From: an uncultured Fusobacterium sp.
GTDB lineage: Bacteria > Fusobacteriota > Fusobacteriia > Fusobacteriales > Fusobacteriaceae
DNA: 53,016 bases
Assembly: GCF_905200055.1 (NCBI RefSeq)
Contig: NZ_CAJKIS010000013.1
Span: 1-53,016 of the forward strand
Reading direction: 5' to 3'
Shown here: one piece after another, positions 43,893 through 52,601 of the stretch
How the letters are laid out: each line of letters begins with the position of its first letter
Numbering within the stretch: position 1 is the first letter of the stretch
Position numbers and translations under genes: made by a program
The notes under the pieces: model-generated
What the model was told of the DNA's origin: nothing
The model's database searches: none
Seen by the model: only the letters and a program-made list of their open reading frames with translations

Positions 43893-45113
43893 TTATTTAA
43901 AATTTATTTTATTTATAATAATATTATATGCTTTATCTACACCTAAATATTCCTCATAGTATTTTCTTCCATTATTTCCTAAATTTTTTCTTAGCTTTTC
44001 ATTATCATACAATCTAATAAATTGACTATATAACTCATCTATATTATCTGCATTTGCAAACAATCCTCCTTTAACTTTTTTCTGCAAAAATTCTCCATAA
44101 TCTCCTGCTGAACATTTATCAAGGCTTGCAAATATTGGTAAAGATAATTTAAAATAATCTGTTGTTTTTGAAGGAAAATTAGGCACAGTAAATCTCTCAT
44201 CTAAACTTACAATTCCAATATCACATGAAGCAATTAATTTTTCATACTCTTCTCTTGGAATATAATTAATAAAAATAACATTTAAAAGACTATTTGCCTT
44301 AGCTAATTTTTCTATTCTTTCTCTTTCTGAGCCATTTCCAACAAATAAAAATTTTATATCTTTATATTCTAAACATTTTTTAGCCAAAGATAAAATATTT
44401 TCCAATTTTTGAGGTTTTCCCATATTTCCACCAAAAACTGCAATATAATCATTTTTTAAAAAACCATATTTTTTTCTTATTTCTTCTTTATTTATTTCAA
44501 TATTTGGCTTTATTCTAGCCCAATTTCTTAAAAGTTTAATTTTTTCTTTATCTAGGTAAGAATAATTTTCTCTTAAATAATTCACATTTCCTTCTGACAT
44601 ACACCATATACATTCATATGCTAGAAACATCTTTCTTTCATTATATTTAAAATATGAAAATAGTAATTTATTTTTTAAAATTCCTATATCTTTAGCATTT
44701 TGTGGAAATATATCCCATAAAATAAGATGTGCTGGGCACTTAAAATAACTTTTTAAAGGATTTATTAACTTTTCTGTTGATATAAACGGAGTATGAGTGA
44801 TAATTAAATCATATCTTTTCTTTCCTAAATAATTTATAATTTCTCTTTTTAACTTAGAAATCATAGTTAAAGATGTAATTCCTTTTTCTACACTATTTGA
44901 CACATTAAAATAATTTCCAGTTTTAACTCTTAAAACTTCATACCCATTTTCTATTTTTAATTGAGTTTCTCTTTTATATTTTTTTTCAAGAATAGTAACA
45001 ACTGTTACATTATTCCCTTGTTTAAAAAATTCATCTGATAAATCTTTTGTTAAAGTTGAATCATTAGGGTTTTCTGAATGTCTTAAAAAAATAAATAAAA
45101 TATTTTTCATCAT
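43893..45113 (-). CDS. Glycosyltransferase family 4 (WbuB-like)
   Basis: This 406-residue GT4 enzyme resembles WbuB-type L-FucNAc transferases: NDSTLTKDLSDEF at the start, HLILWDIFPQNAKDIGIL, AVFGGNMGKPQKLENIL and PNFPSKTTDYFKLSLPIFAS. The start overlaps the upstream stop as ATGATGA. As the locus makes UDP-L-FucNAc, transfer of that sugar is plausible, but inference only. Confidence 0.88.
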   Translation of the reverse strand: MMKNILFIFLRHSENPNDSTLTKDLSDEFFKQGNNVTVVTILEKKYKRETQLKIENGYEVLRVKTGNYFNVSNSVEKGITSLTMISKLKREIINYLGKKRYDLIITHTPFISTEKLINPLKSYFKCPAHLILWDIFPQNAKDIGILKNKLLFSYFKYNERKMFLAYECIWCMSEGNVNYLRENYSYLDKEKIKLLRNWARIKPNIEINKEEIRKKYGFLKNDYIAVFGGNMGKPQKLENILSLAKKCLEYKDIKFLFVGNGSERERIEKLAKANSLLNVIFINYIPREEYEKLIASCDIGIVSLDERFTVPNFPSKTTDYFKLSLPIFASLDKCSAGDYGEFLQKKVKGGLFANADNIDELYSQFIRLYDNEKLRKNLGNNGRKYYEEYLGVDKAYNIIINKINFK

Positions 45114-45991
45114 TCATCACCAATCATTTTTTTTATTCCATTTTCATAAGTTACTTGTGGAGTATAATTTAATTTTTCTTTTGTTTCTTTATTTTCAAAG
45201 TGTAAACTACCATATAATCTTACCATTATATTTGGTTTTAGTTTTGTAAGTAACCAAAAGAAAGGTTGAGGCATTGAAATATTTAATCTTTTTAATTCAT
45301 ATGCTTTTTCTATTCCTTCAACTATTTCTTTTAATGATAAATTTTTTTCATCTAAAGGAAGAAATACTCCTTGAGCTTCTTTATCTATAACTAAACTTGT
45401 TAAATACATAAGATTTTCTATATTTACTAAACTTCTTTTATTTTTATTATAGTTAAAAGGTAGTATCAGAAATTTTTCTATAAGCTTAATTAAACTTTTC
45501 ATATTTCCTTTTACACCTTTTCCATAAACCATTGGCGGTCTTATTATCCCAACTTTAAAATTCTCATCTTCAAGATTTTTTAATATTTTTTCTGCTTCCC
45601 ATTTGCTTTCTCCATATGGATCATTTTTAGGATTACATGGAGAATTTTCATTTAAAATAATATTATGATTATATAAATCCCCATCATAACCATAAACTTT
45701 TACTGTACTGTAAAAAACAAAATGTTTTACTCCTTGTTTTTTACTTTCTTCTGCCATTCTCTTTGTTAATTTTGTATTTATTTCAAAATATTTCTCTCTA
45801 GGTGCTCCATTCATTTGATGGACAAGTGCAGCAAGATGAAGTACACAATCAACATTTTCAAAATTTAATTGTTCAGGTTTTACTTTTAATAGATCTACAG
45901 AAATAATATTATATTTTTCTTTGTATCTTTCTATAAAATTACTTCCTATAAATCCACTAGCTCCTGTTATCATAAGAGTTTTCTTTTCCAT
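45110..45991 (-). CDS. NAD-dependent epimerase/4-reductase (WbpV/WreQ-like)
   Basis: This 293-residue SDR has the NAD motif TGASGFIGSNFIE and active-site YGESKWEAEKIL with a Ser in YSTVKVYGYDG. Together with the 4,6-dehydratase at 47199-49019 it could make UDP-D-QuiNAc from UDP-GlcNAc, as in WreV/WreQ or WbpM/WbpV. A 4-epimerase role is the alternative. It starts right at the stop of the initiating transferase gene. Confidence 0.87.
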   Translation of the reverse strand: MEKKTLMITGASGFIGSNFIERYKEKYNIISVDLLKVKPEQLNFENVDCVLHLAALVHQMNGAPREKYFEINTKLTKRMAEESKKQGVKHFVFYSTVKVYGYDGDLYNHNIILNENSPCNPKNDPYGESKWEAEKILKNLEDENFKVGIIRPPMVYGKGVKGNMKSLIKLIEKFLILPFNYNKNKRSLVNIENLMYLTSLVIDKEAQGVFLPLDEKNLSLKEIVEGIEKAYELKRLNISMPQPFFWLLTKLKPNIMVRLYGSLHFENKETKEKLNYTPQVTYENGIKKMIGDE

Positions 45992-46671
45992 TAATACTCA
46001 ACCCCTATTTTCTTTTCTATCTCTTTTTTCTTGTCTAGTAATTCTTTATCTTTTATAATGCTACTGTTATCAACCTTATTTAATATTTTTAAAAAAGTAG
46101 CAATAATAAGATAAATATCATTCCAAAAACTTCTTGTTTCTACATAGTAAAGATTCAAATCTATCTTATATGGCATTATCTGCTCTATATAAAATTTTTC
46201 TGGATCTTTTACTTGATTCATTAGATACTCTTCATCTGAAAAAACTATACTTGCAGGTGAAGATATTCCACTTCTTACTTTAAATATCCCTTTATCTCTT
46301 TCAGAATAATATTTAAGTCTTCTTGGTAATTCAGGTCTTGGTCCTATAAAACTCATATCTCCCATAAGAATATTAAAAAGTTGTGGCAGTTCATCTAATT
46401 TTGTTTTTCTAATAATTTTTCCTATTGGAGTAATTGCATTACTACTTCCTTTTACTTGAATTCCTTTTGCATCTTTATCAAAATCTGTTCTCATACTTCT
46501 AAATTTATATATAGTAAACTCTTTTGCATTAATAGTTAGTCTTCTTTGCTTAAATAAAATTGGTCCTTTTGATGTAAGTTTTATTATCACTCCAACCACT
46601 AACATTATAGGAAAAAGAAAAATAATTCCACAAAATGAAGCTACTATATCAAACAATCTTTTTAATAACAT
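45991..46671 (-). CDS. Initiating phosphosugar transferase (PglC/WreU-type)
   Basis: This 226-residue monotopic transferase links a sugar-1-phosphate to undecaprenyl phosphate and so starts each repeat unit. One N-terminal hydrophobic segment (VASFCGIIFLFPIMLVVGVI) is followed by KGPILFKQRR, FTIYKFRSMRTDFD, RKTKLDELPQLFNILMGDMS and GPRPELPRRL, the full family pattern. It is the short PglC-like form, not the long WcaJ form. Confidence 0.94.
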   Translation of the reverse strand: MLLKRLFDIVASFCGIIFLFPIMLVVGVIIKLTSKGPILFKQRRLTINAKEFTIYKFRSMRTDFDKDAKGIQVKGSSNAITPIGKIIRKTKLDELPQLFNILMGDMSFIGPRPELPRRLKYYSERDKGIFKVRSGISSPASIVFSDEEYLMNQVKDPEKFYIEQIMPYKIDLNLYYVETRSFWNDIYLIIATFLKILNKVDNSSIIKDKELLDKKKEIEKKIGVEY

Positions 46672-46680
46672 CTCTACCCC

Positions 46681-47199
46681 TTATACATTACTGTTTCTTT
46701 CTAATATTTTTCCCATCTCTATCATCGTTTTTGATGATATTTTACTTTCACTACCAACTAAAACCCTATATGACAGATGACTATAATCACCAATATAGCA
46801 ATCATGTTCAACTATTGTCCCTGTATTCACTATGCAACCTTTTCCTATTTTACATCGAGGATTTATAACCGACATTGCTCCAATATAGCTACCATTTCCT
46901 ATATTACTCATTGAACTTACATATGCAGTTTTATGAATAATAGTTATTAAATTCTTCTCACTAATCTCTTTAGATAGTTTTTCTCTAAATACATTATTTC
47001 CAATAGCTATATGAAATTTTTTATCTTTATATTTTATATAGTCTTTTATATTTCCTAATTTCTTTATCCCCATTATTTCTTCTATTTCCCCATCATCAAG
47101 AAAACCTATAATTTTGATATTAATATTTGAGTTAGATAAGACAGCATCTAAAACTACCTTTCCATGTCCTCCTACTCCTACTAAAATAGTTTCAATCAT
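46681..47199 (-). CDS. PglD/NeuD-type sugar acetyltransferase
   Basis: This 172-residue protein has an N-terminal GVGGHGKVVLDAVL nucleotide-sugar-binding stretch and hexapeptide repeats (AYVSSMSNIGNGSYIGAM, GKGCIVNTGTIVEHDCYIG). The catalytic His is in the EHD motif. The gene lies between the dehydratase and the initiating transferase, as in PglD of PglF-PglD-PglC loci, but no aminotransferase (PglE) is present here. Its substrate is therefore unclear. It resembles the acetyltransferase at 33430-33939. Confidence 0.88.
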   Translation of the reverse strand: MIETILVGVGGHGKVVLDAVLSNSNINIKIIGFLDDGEIEEIMGIKKLGNIKDYIKYKDKKFHIAIGNNVFREKLSKEISEKNLITIIHKTAYVSSMSNIGNGSYIGAMSVINPRCKIGKGCIVNTGTIVEHDCYIGDYSHLSYRVLVGSESKISSKTMIEMGKILERNSNV

Positions 47200-49019
47200 T
47201 AGTTGTATTTCACTTCCTTGTATGATACTACAAGCTCTTTCATAACTTCTTTAATCTCTTCGATATTCGGTCTATGAGTACACTCTTCTAATCTATCAAA
47301 ATATTTAGTTATGTCCACTGCTCCATCTTCTATTTTTGTTATAAATATCTTCTTATTCTCTGTCTTTATAGCTGAATTAACATCATAAAGAAGCTCTTCA
47401 TATAACTTTTCTCCTGGTCTAAGCCCTATAATATCTATCCCTACATTAGCATTTGAAAGTCTTATCATACTCTTTGCAAGATCATATATTTTTACAGGTT
47501 TTCCCATATCTAGAATAAATATCTCTCCACCTTTTCCTATTGCTCCTGCTTCAATAACAAGTTGAGCTGCTTCTGGAATTGTCATAAAATATCTTGTTAT
47601 GTCTTTATGAGTAAGTGTAAGATTTTTCCCTTCTTCTATAAGTTTTTTAAATATTGGAATTACTGATCCATTACTTCCTAATACATTTCCAAATCTTACA
47701 GCCATAAACTTAGTATTCTTTGATATTTTATTCATATGCTCTATTACTAGCTCACAAGCTCTTTTACTTGCTCCCATAAGATTTGTAGGATTTACAGCTT
47801 TATCTGTAGAGATCAGAACCATTCTTTCTACTCCATATTTATCTGCACATTCTGCTACCTTTTTAGTTCCAAATATATTATTTTTTATAGCTTCTTCTGG
47901 ATTATGTTCCATTAAAGGTACATGTTTATGAGCTGCTGCATGGAATACAACATTAGGTCTATATTTCTCAAAAAGAAATTCTAACTTTTCTTTTTCTCTT
48001 ATGTTACATATCTCTGATATCAAATTTAAATCTGTATATTTTCTTTTAAGTTCAAGCTCTAAGAAATAAATATCATTTTCATTTACATCAAGAGTGACAA
48101 GTTTTTTAGGCTTAAATTTAGCTATTTGTCTTGCAAGCTCAGATCCTATACTTCCTGCTCCTCCTGTAACAAATATTGTTTTTCCTTCAATAAGTCCTTT
48201 TATACTTCCGTCATTTATAATAACCTGTTCTCTTCCTAGTAAATCTTCTATCTTTACATTTCTTATTTTATTTAATAGAGGTTCATCTGCAAGACTCTTT
48301 TCTATTAAAGGAAGCATTTTTACTTCAACGTTAATTAAATTTTCCATTTCCTTCATTACATGTTTTAAGTCTTCTAATTCTAATGAAGGAATTGCTATGA
48401 TCAAAACTTCTATTTTTAATTTTTGTACATAGTGCTTTATAGTTTGCTTATTTCCATACACTTTTATTCCATTTATATAGATTCCTTGTTTCTTTTTATC
48501 ATCATCTATAAATCCAAGAATATTATACGAAAAGTTCTTATTTAATTTACTTTCCCTAGCAAGCATCACTCCTGCTTCCCCTGCTCCATAAATTAAAGCT
48601 CTTTTTCCATTTTCATGTTTTGGTTTTAAAAAACCATATTTATACTGCCTATTCATTCTGAAAAACATTCTCATTAAAAGTTGAATTACAAGTGAAAAAA
48701 GAAAAGTAAGTGCTAAAACCTGTCTTGAATAATCTTCTCTTAGGATTGAGTAGAAAAATATTGTTAGTATTAAAGTGATAATATGAATTGTGATTAGTTT
48801 AAATACATCATAAGAGTCTGTGTAACTCCAACTTATTTGTATATTTTTAAATGCAATTGAAATAGCGTAATATATTCCTGTATAGTATACGACTTCTCTC
48901 AATAGTTCTGTACTAATTTCAACGTTTTCATATCTTAAAATAAATGCAAAAAAAACTGCAACAACTATGGCCCCAGCATCTAAAAATAATTTTACAATTG
49001 TTCTTCTGTTTTCAAACAT
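47199..49019 (-). CDS. PglF/WbpM/CapD-type nucleotide-sugar 4,6-dehydratase
   Basis: This 606-residue membrane-anchored SDR converts UDP-GlcNAc to the 4-keto-6-deoxy sugar. Four or five N-terminal helices (about 10-115), a first Rossmann site (YGAGEAGVMLARES, about 145), and the catalytic domain with FVTGGAGSIGSELARQI (about 283-299) and STDKAVNPTNLMGASKRACE. The STDK...Met-Gly-Ala pattern is the family's altered Tyr triad. It is the first gene of the operon; GAGGT lies before the ATG. Confidence 0.94.
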   Translation of the reverse strand: MFENRRTIVKLFLDAGAIVVAVFFAFILRYENVEISTELLREVVYYTGIYYAISIAFKNIQISWSYTDSYDVFKLITIHIITLILTIFFYSILREDYSRQVLALTFLFSLVIQLLMRMFFRMNRQYKYGFLKPKHENGKRALIYGAGEAGVMLARESKLNKNFSYNILGFIDDDKKKQGIYINGIKVYGNKQTIKHYVQKLKIEVLIIAIPSLELEDLKHVMKEMENLINVEVKMLPLIEKSLADEPLLNKIRNVKIEDLLGREQVIINDGSIKGLIEGKTIFVTGGAGSIGSELARQIAKFKPKKLVTLDVNENDIYFLELELKRKYTDLNLISEICNIREKEKLEFLFEKYRPNVVFHAAAHKHVPLMEHNPEEAIKNNIFGTKKVAECADKYGVERMVLISTDKAVNPTNLMGASKRACELVIEHMNKISKNTKFMAVRFGNVLGSNGSVIPIFKKLIEEGKNLTLTHKDITRYFMTIPEAAQLVIEAGAIGKGGEIFILDMGKPVKIYDLAKSMIRLSNANVGIDIIGLRPGEKLYEELLYDVNSAIKTENKKIFITKIEDGAVDITKYFDRLEECTHRPNIEEIKEVMKELVVSYKEVKYN

Positions 49020-49143
49020 TTTAATACCTCTTACCCCTAAAATTTTTTTAACTAACTAAGAAATAAAGAAATTCAAGTTTCGAAAATATTTTTTCTTTTT
49101 TTTTTTTTTTGAAATTTTTATTCTGATAAGTTGTTAACATTAT
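49020..49143 (-). other. Leader of the polysaccharide operon with a 15-base homopolymer
   Basis: The inferred transcript start lies near 49143, leaving about 120 nt of leader. On the minus strand it includes a run of 15 A (49096-49110). No ORF or clear hairpin terminator is seen in it. Homopolymers of this length tend to vary by slippage in replication. Confidence 0.55.
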
Positions 49144-49149
49144 TATTTA

Positions 49150-49178
49150 AGTATAATATATTTTCTATCTAAATTCAA
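49150..49178 (-). promoter_or_regulatory. Promoter of the polysaccharide operon
   Basis: On the minus strand TTGAAT and TATACT are separated by 17 bp. No other good promoter is seen between here and the first gene. Confidence 0.7.
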
Positions 49179-49275
49179 CCCCTTTTTCTGTTTATTAACA
49201 CAAAATTAAAGTCGGAATATTCTATTAAAAAAGTTTAATTTCAATAAAAATATTATATTTTTAGAACAAATTAAA

Positions 49276-49301
49276 AAAAACTTTACATATGTAAAGTTTT
49301 T
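49276..49301 (-). terminator. Palindromic terminator between small gene and polysaccharide operon
   Basis: AAAAACTTTACAT and its exact inverse abut each other, a 26-bp perfect palindrome. On the minus strand it is followed by a run of 8 T, so it should end the transcript of the 41-codon gene, and it may work in both directions. Confidence 0.7.
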
Positions 49302-49449
49302 AGTTTATATTATTTTATTCAATTTCTATTAAAAAATATTTTTTTAAATATTACTAGAAAAAAATTAGTAAATTTTATTTCTTTTCTTTAAATCTTATAT
49401 CTAAAAATTTAATAATAAAAACACACTTAATATGAATAATTTTATTAAA

Positions 49450-49575
49450 TTATTTATTTAATATATATTCATATGGAATACACTTGGTTTCATAATTTAA
49501 ATACACAATCTTATATAGTTTTTTATCTTGTTCATTTAATCTATCAAATTCTTCAATTGTTATAACTTTTTTCAT
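49450..49575 (-). CDS. Small hypothetical protein, 41 aa
   Basis: The 41-codon ORF reads MKKVITIEEFDRLNEQDKKL, then about 21 more residues ending YILNK. It has GAGGT 6-7 bases before the ATG and a strong terminator downstream. The protein is soluble and charged, with a Tyr-rich second half. No family recognised. It lies between the autotransporter (175 bp upstream) and the polysaccharide operon. The interval 49576-49749 has no other gene. Confidence 0.6.
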   Translation of the reverse strand: MKKVITIEEFDRLNEQDKKLYKIVYLNYETKCIPYEYILNK

Positions 49576-49749
49576 CTTAATACCTCTTTTTCTATTTTGC
49601 TTTATATTTCTTATTTACAAAATGAAATAAAGGTTTCTTTTTATAAAAAATACACCCTCCATCTATCTAAGATTTTGGACGCAATACAAATTTTATATTT
49701 TTTATAAAATGCTATTTAATTTTTAAACTTTTATATACTCTTTCTATTC

Positions 49750-52067
49750 TTAAAATTCCCATCTAAATCCTAAGTTAGCTTGCCATTTGTTTTCAACTGT
49801 TGCTTCTTCTGTTCTTTGGATATCAACATACATATTTACATTTTCTTTAACTCTATAATTTACTCCAACTCCAAATTCTACCCATGTATCTGATAGATCT
49901 TCTGAAGTGTATTCTGTTGCTCCATCATAGCTATATTTTGTGTCAATATCCCCTTTAAATTCTTTTACCAATGAGACTCTAGCATATACATTTCCTTTAT
50001 TACTAAATTTGTAACCAACTGCTGTTCCCATATCTCCAACAAGTGTATAAGCTGTATCTTGCTCAACTTTTACTCCTGCACTTGTTGTATAGTCCTCACT
50101 ACTTACTCTTCCAAATGTCAATTGCACACTTGGCTCAACAAAGAATTTATCATCTAGGTCAAATCTTCTTCCATATTGTCCACTTAAACTTGTTCCCCAG
50201 TTGCTGTAATCTCCATGTTGAGATAGGTTACCATTTTTACTTCTTACATCAAATTTATTATGTAATCTACTTTGTTTTAATACAACATCTGCAAATTGTC
50301 CATCTTTATTTAACCAAGTTGCATATACTCCAGCACCAACTGAGTAGTTTTCACCATCACCTAAGTTATAGTTAGTTTTTCCATCTGTGTAACTTACTAA
50401 AGCCCCTACAAATAGATCTCCATTTTCTACTGAATATTTCTTATCATATCCAACTTGATATGTTTGATACTCATTGTCATACTTGCTATCATTTTCAACT
50501 TTTCCACCATAAACTCTAGCCCAAATTCCATTGCTACCAGTTGAGTTTCTAAGTTCCCCCATTCTTTCATTTAATGAACTCATCTCTTGTCTCCAAGATA
50601 ATACATTGATAGTTGCTAAATCTCTCATTCCCTCTACCATTACATTTAAATTTCCAACTTTAACAGTTTCAGGTTTTACAATTACATCATCGCCTTTACC
50701 TTTTACAAATTCAGCTTCATACTCTCTTGAAATAAGCCCCTGTTCTAATTTAGCATTGGCATTAAAGGTATTACCTTCTCCAACAGTTATATTTTTAGCT
50801 AAATCATCAAATACTTTTTTAGCTTCTTCTTGACTAACTTCAAGTTTTCCTTCTCCAGAGTAATTTACATTAAATTTAGCATTATTATTTTCAACTTTAT
50901 CAATAGCAAGTTTACCAGAAATTGCTGTTCCATCTTTTCCTATTTCAGCAACCATGTTAATATCTCCACCAGTTCCTAATAGTTTATCAACTTTAATATC
51001 ATAATCTGTACCTTTATTAGTTACAACTCCACCATTTAAAGTAAGGTTATTAATAAAACTATTTCCTGTATTTTCCCATTCTTCACCATTAGAAAGTCCT
51101 AAAATCATACCATCATAGTCTAAATCTCCCTCTCCTGGAGTTCCACTTGTTTTTTCTGAAAAGATTTTTCCTGTAAATTTAGATTGTGAATTAGCTAAAT
51201 TAATTGTAACATCTGCATCAACTGGTGTTCCTGAATTTGATGCGTATTGAAATGCTATATCCCCTTTTAAATCTATTATATAATCAGCATTATTATTTTT
51301 ATTAATCTCTGTTACTGCTTTTCCTCTAGTACTAATAAGTTGATCTGCTGTTATCCTTACATTTCCATCATTTATTTTAACTTGTCCTTGAGACCAAGCA
51401 GCTATTCCAATAGCTTTTCTCTGTTCAGATTTAACATTAATAACTGTATCTTTAGCATTTATTGATATATTTGATAAATTTTCTTCTGCTTCATTTGTAG
51501 TTCTTGTTATACTATAAATACCATAAGCATCTCCTTCTTTACCTTTTCCTATAACATTTATTTCAAGTTTATTTGTATTAACGTTTATTTTTCCACCAGT
51601 ATTATTTCCTTTATCTGCATACAATCCTATTCCAAAATAATCAGAAATCGTTGTAATTTTTATACTTTCAGTTTCCTTTGTTCCTAAGTTTACTATTCCA
51701 TTATCCTGAACTATTACTCCATAGGAATAACGATTTTTATTAGGATGAATCTCTTCTGTATTACTAGCAAATATTTCTATATTTTTAGAATTGATATTTG
51801 CTTTTCCGTTATTAACACTTGCTATTCCATAATTTATAGAGTTATTTTTATTATCTGTTTCATTCCAATCACTAATATTTAATTTAATTTAATTGAATCA
51901 TCATTATTTTCAACAATATTATTCATTCCAGATGCAATTATTGGTTCTGTATATTCTACTCCAAATGCTCCTGTTCCCATTATCATAAAAGCCACAACAA
52001 ATCCCATTGTAATCTTAACTTTTCTCTTTAAGAATCTTTTTAGCGAGTTTTCAATATTATGTTTCAT
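49750..52067 (-). pseudogene. Type V autotransporter, out of frame at a pentanucleotide repeat (phase-OFF candidate)
   Basis: The gene begins with an extended basic signal peptide (MKHNIENSLKRFLKRKVKIT, then GFVVAFMIMGTGAFG), and the first 62 codons end in a stop within TTTAA repeats at 51878-51894. Just past it another frame stays open to 49750, with a repetitive Asn/Gly-rich passenger and a C-terminal autotransporter barrel (GIWARVYGGKVENDSKYDNE to the final FRWEF). Removing one 5-bp unit joins the two frames into a 770-residue protein, with no other lesion seen. Such proteins are surface adhesins or proteases; this passenger shows no protease motif. As sequenced the gene is off. Confidence 0.88.
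51878..51894. repeat. TTTAA pentanucleotide repeat inside the autotransporter gene
   Basis: Three full units plus two bases (TTTAATTTAATTTAATT). Two units would keep the autotransporter open, three close it, and five would open it again. This is what slipped-strand phase variation needs, though three copies is a short tract. Confidence 0.85.
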
Positions 52068-52105
52068 ACTAAATTCCTCCCAGTTAATTTAGACTTCTAT
52101 AATAT

Positions 52106-52136
52106 ATTATATACCCTATAATTTACTGTTTAGCAA
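52106..52136 (-). promoter_or_regulatory. Possible autotransporter promoter
   Basis: On the minus strand TTGCTA and TATAAT are 19 bp apart, 39 bp before the ATG, which has a good GGGAGGA site. The spacing is longer than optimal. Confidence 0.4.
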
Positions 52137-52278
52137 CTTAATTATCTTAGTTTTTAATATATAAAAAATTTTATCTTAAAATTCCAAAAAGATTCCATCC
52201 TCTTTAGGTAGTGAAAATAGTTCACAGATATTTTCCTTATTTGATTAGTAATTATTTTGTGATTTTATAAAATAAAAC

Positions 52279-52330
52279 TTGACAATTTCAATATTTTATC
52301 ATATACTTGACATAGTCAAGTATATGATAA
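52279..52330 (+). promoter_or_regulatory. Consensus promoter overlapped by a 16-bp-arm palindrome
   Basis: TTGACA and TATACT are 17 bp apart (52279-52307). TTATCATATACTTGAC (52296-52311) and its exact inverse (52315-52330), with 3 bases between, cover the -10 and start site. It looks like a tightly repressed promoter; a TetR-like dimeric repressor would fit (inference). Confidence 0.7.
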
Positions 52331-52420
52331 TTTTAGATTTTATATTAAATATTTAAGTTTATAGTGTAATTTTATTTTAGAATTAACAGATGCTAAACAT
52401 AATTAGCACCTGTTTTTTTT
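52314..52420 (+). ncRNA. Candidate small RNA, about 107 nt
   Basis: The RNA would start at the promoter above and end at the terminator at 52386-52420. The only ORF inside is a 10-codon one. Its 3' end is antisense to the end of the AlbA-like remnant. The region between the two genes has no other content. Confidence 0.5.
52386..52420 (+). terminator. Rho-independent terminator
   Basis: ACAGATGCTAA pairs with TTAGCACCTGT (one A-C mismatch) and is followed by eight T on the plus strand. Confidence 0.75.
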
Positions 52421-52545
52421 ATTTTATCATTAATTCCTATATAAATAGTTCCATCACAAGTATTAGCAAAGGCTACCACTTCTTTTTTTAATTCAGATGT
52501 TAATATTTCCTTTAATTCTATATTCATACTTTCTAAAAAATTCAT
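52393..52545 (-). pseudogene. Remnant of an AlbA_2/Schlafen-type putative DNA-binding gene, 50 codons
   Basis: After AGAGGTGAG an ATG opens a 50-codon frame reading FLESMNIELKEILTSELKK, then EVVAFANTCDGTIYIGINDK. This matches the N-terminus of the AlbA_2 (Schlafen/divergent AAA-4) group, where E-x-K-E and FANTxGGxIxIGI(x)D are typical. The usual protein is several times longer; here it ends after about 50 codons at the hairpin terminator. A truncated fragment is the simplest reading. Confidence 0.7.
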
Positions 52546-52561
52546 TTTCTCACCTCTAAGG

Positions 52562-52601
52562 TTCTAATATAATTCTAATATATTCTAACACATTCTAATA
52601 T
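52562..52601. repeat. Four 10-bp tandem repeats (ATTCTAATAT)
   Basis: Units TTCTAATATA, ATTCTAATAT, ATTCTAACAC and ATTCTAATAT follow without gaps. A 10-bp period puts the repeats on one face of the helix. They lie just before the ribosome site of the AlbA-like remnant. Confidence 0.7.

Noticed and set aside
48094..48432. 112-codon plus-strand frame inside the 4,6-dehydratase gene
   Set aside because: It covers the catalytic domain of a convincing enzyme on the minus strand; no start signal or family resemblance.
46681..49019. Complete diNAcBac (PglF-PglE-PglD) pathway
   Set aside because: The PglE-type aminotransferase gene is missing from the window; the WbpV-like reductase fits QuiNAc better.
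50043..50375. 110-codon plus-strand frame in the autotransporter barrel
   Set aside because: Leu/His/Tyr-rich composition is the complement of the barrel's codons; no ribosome site.
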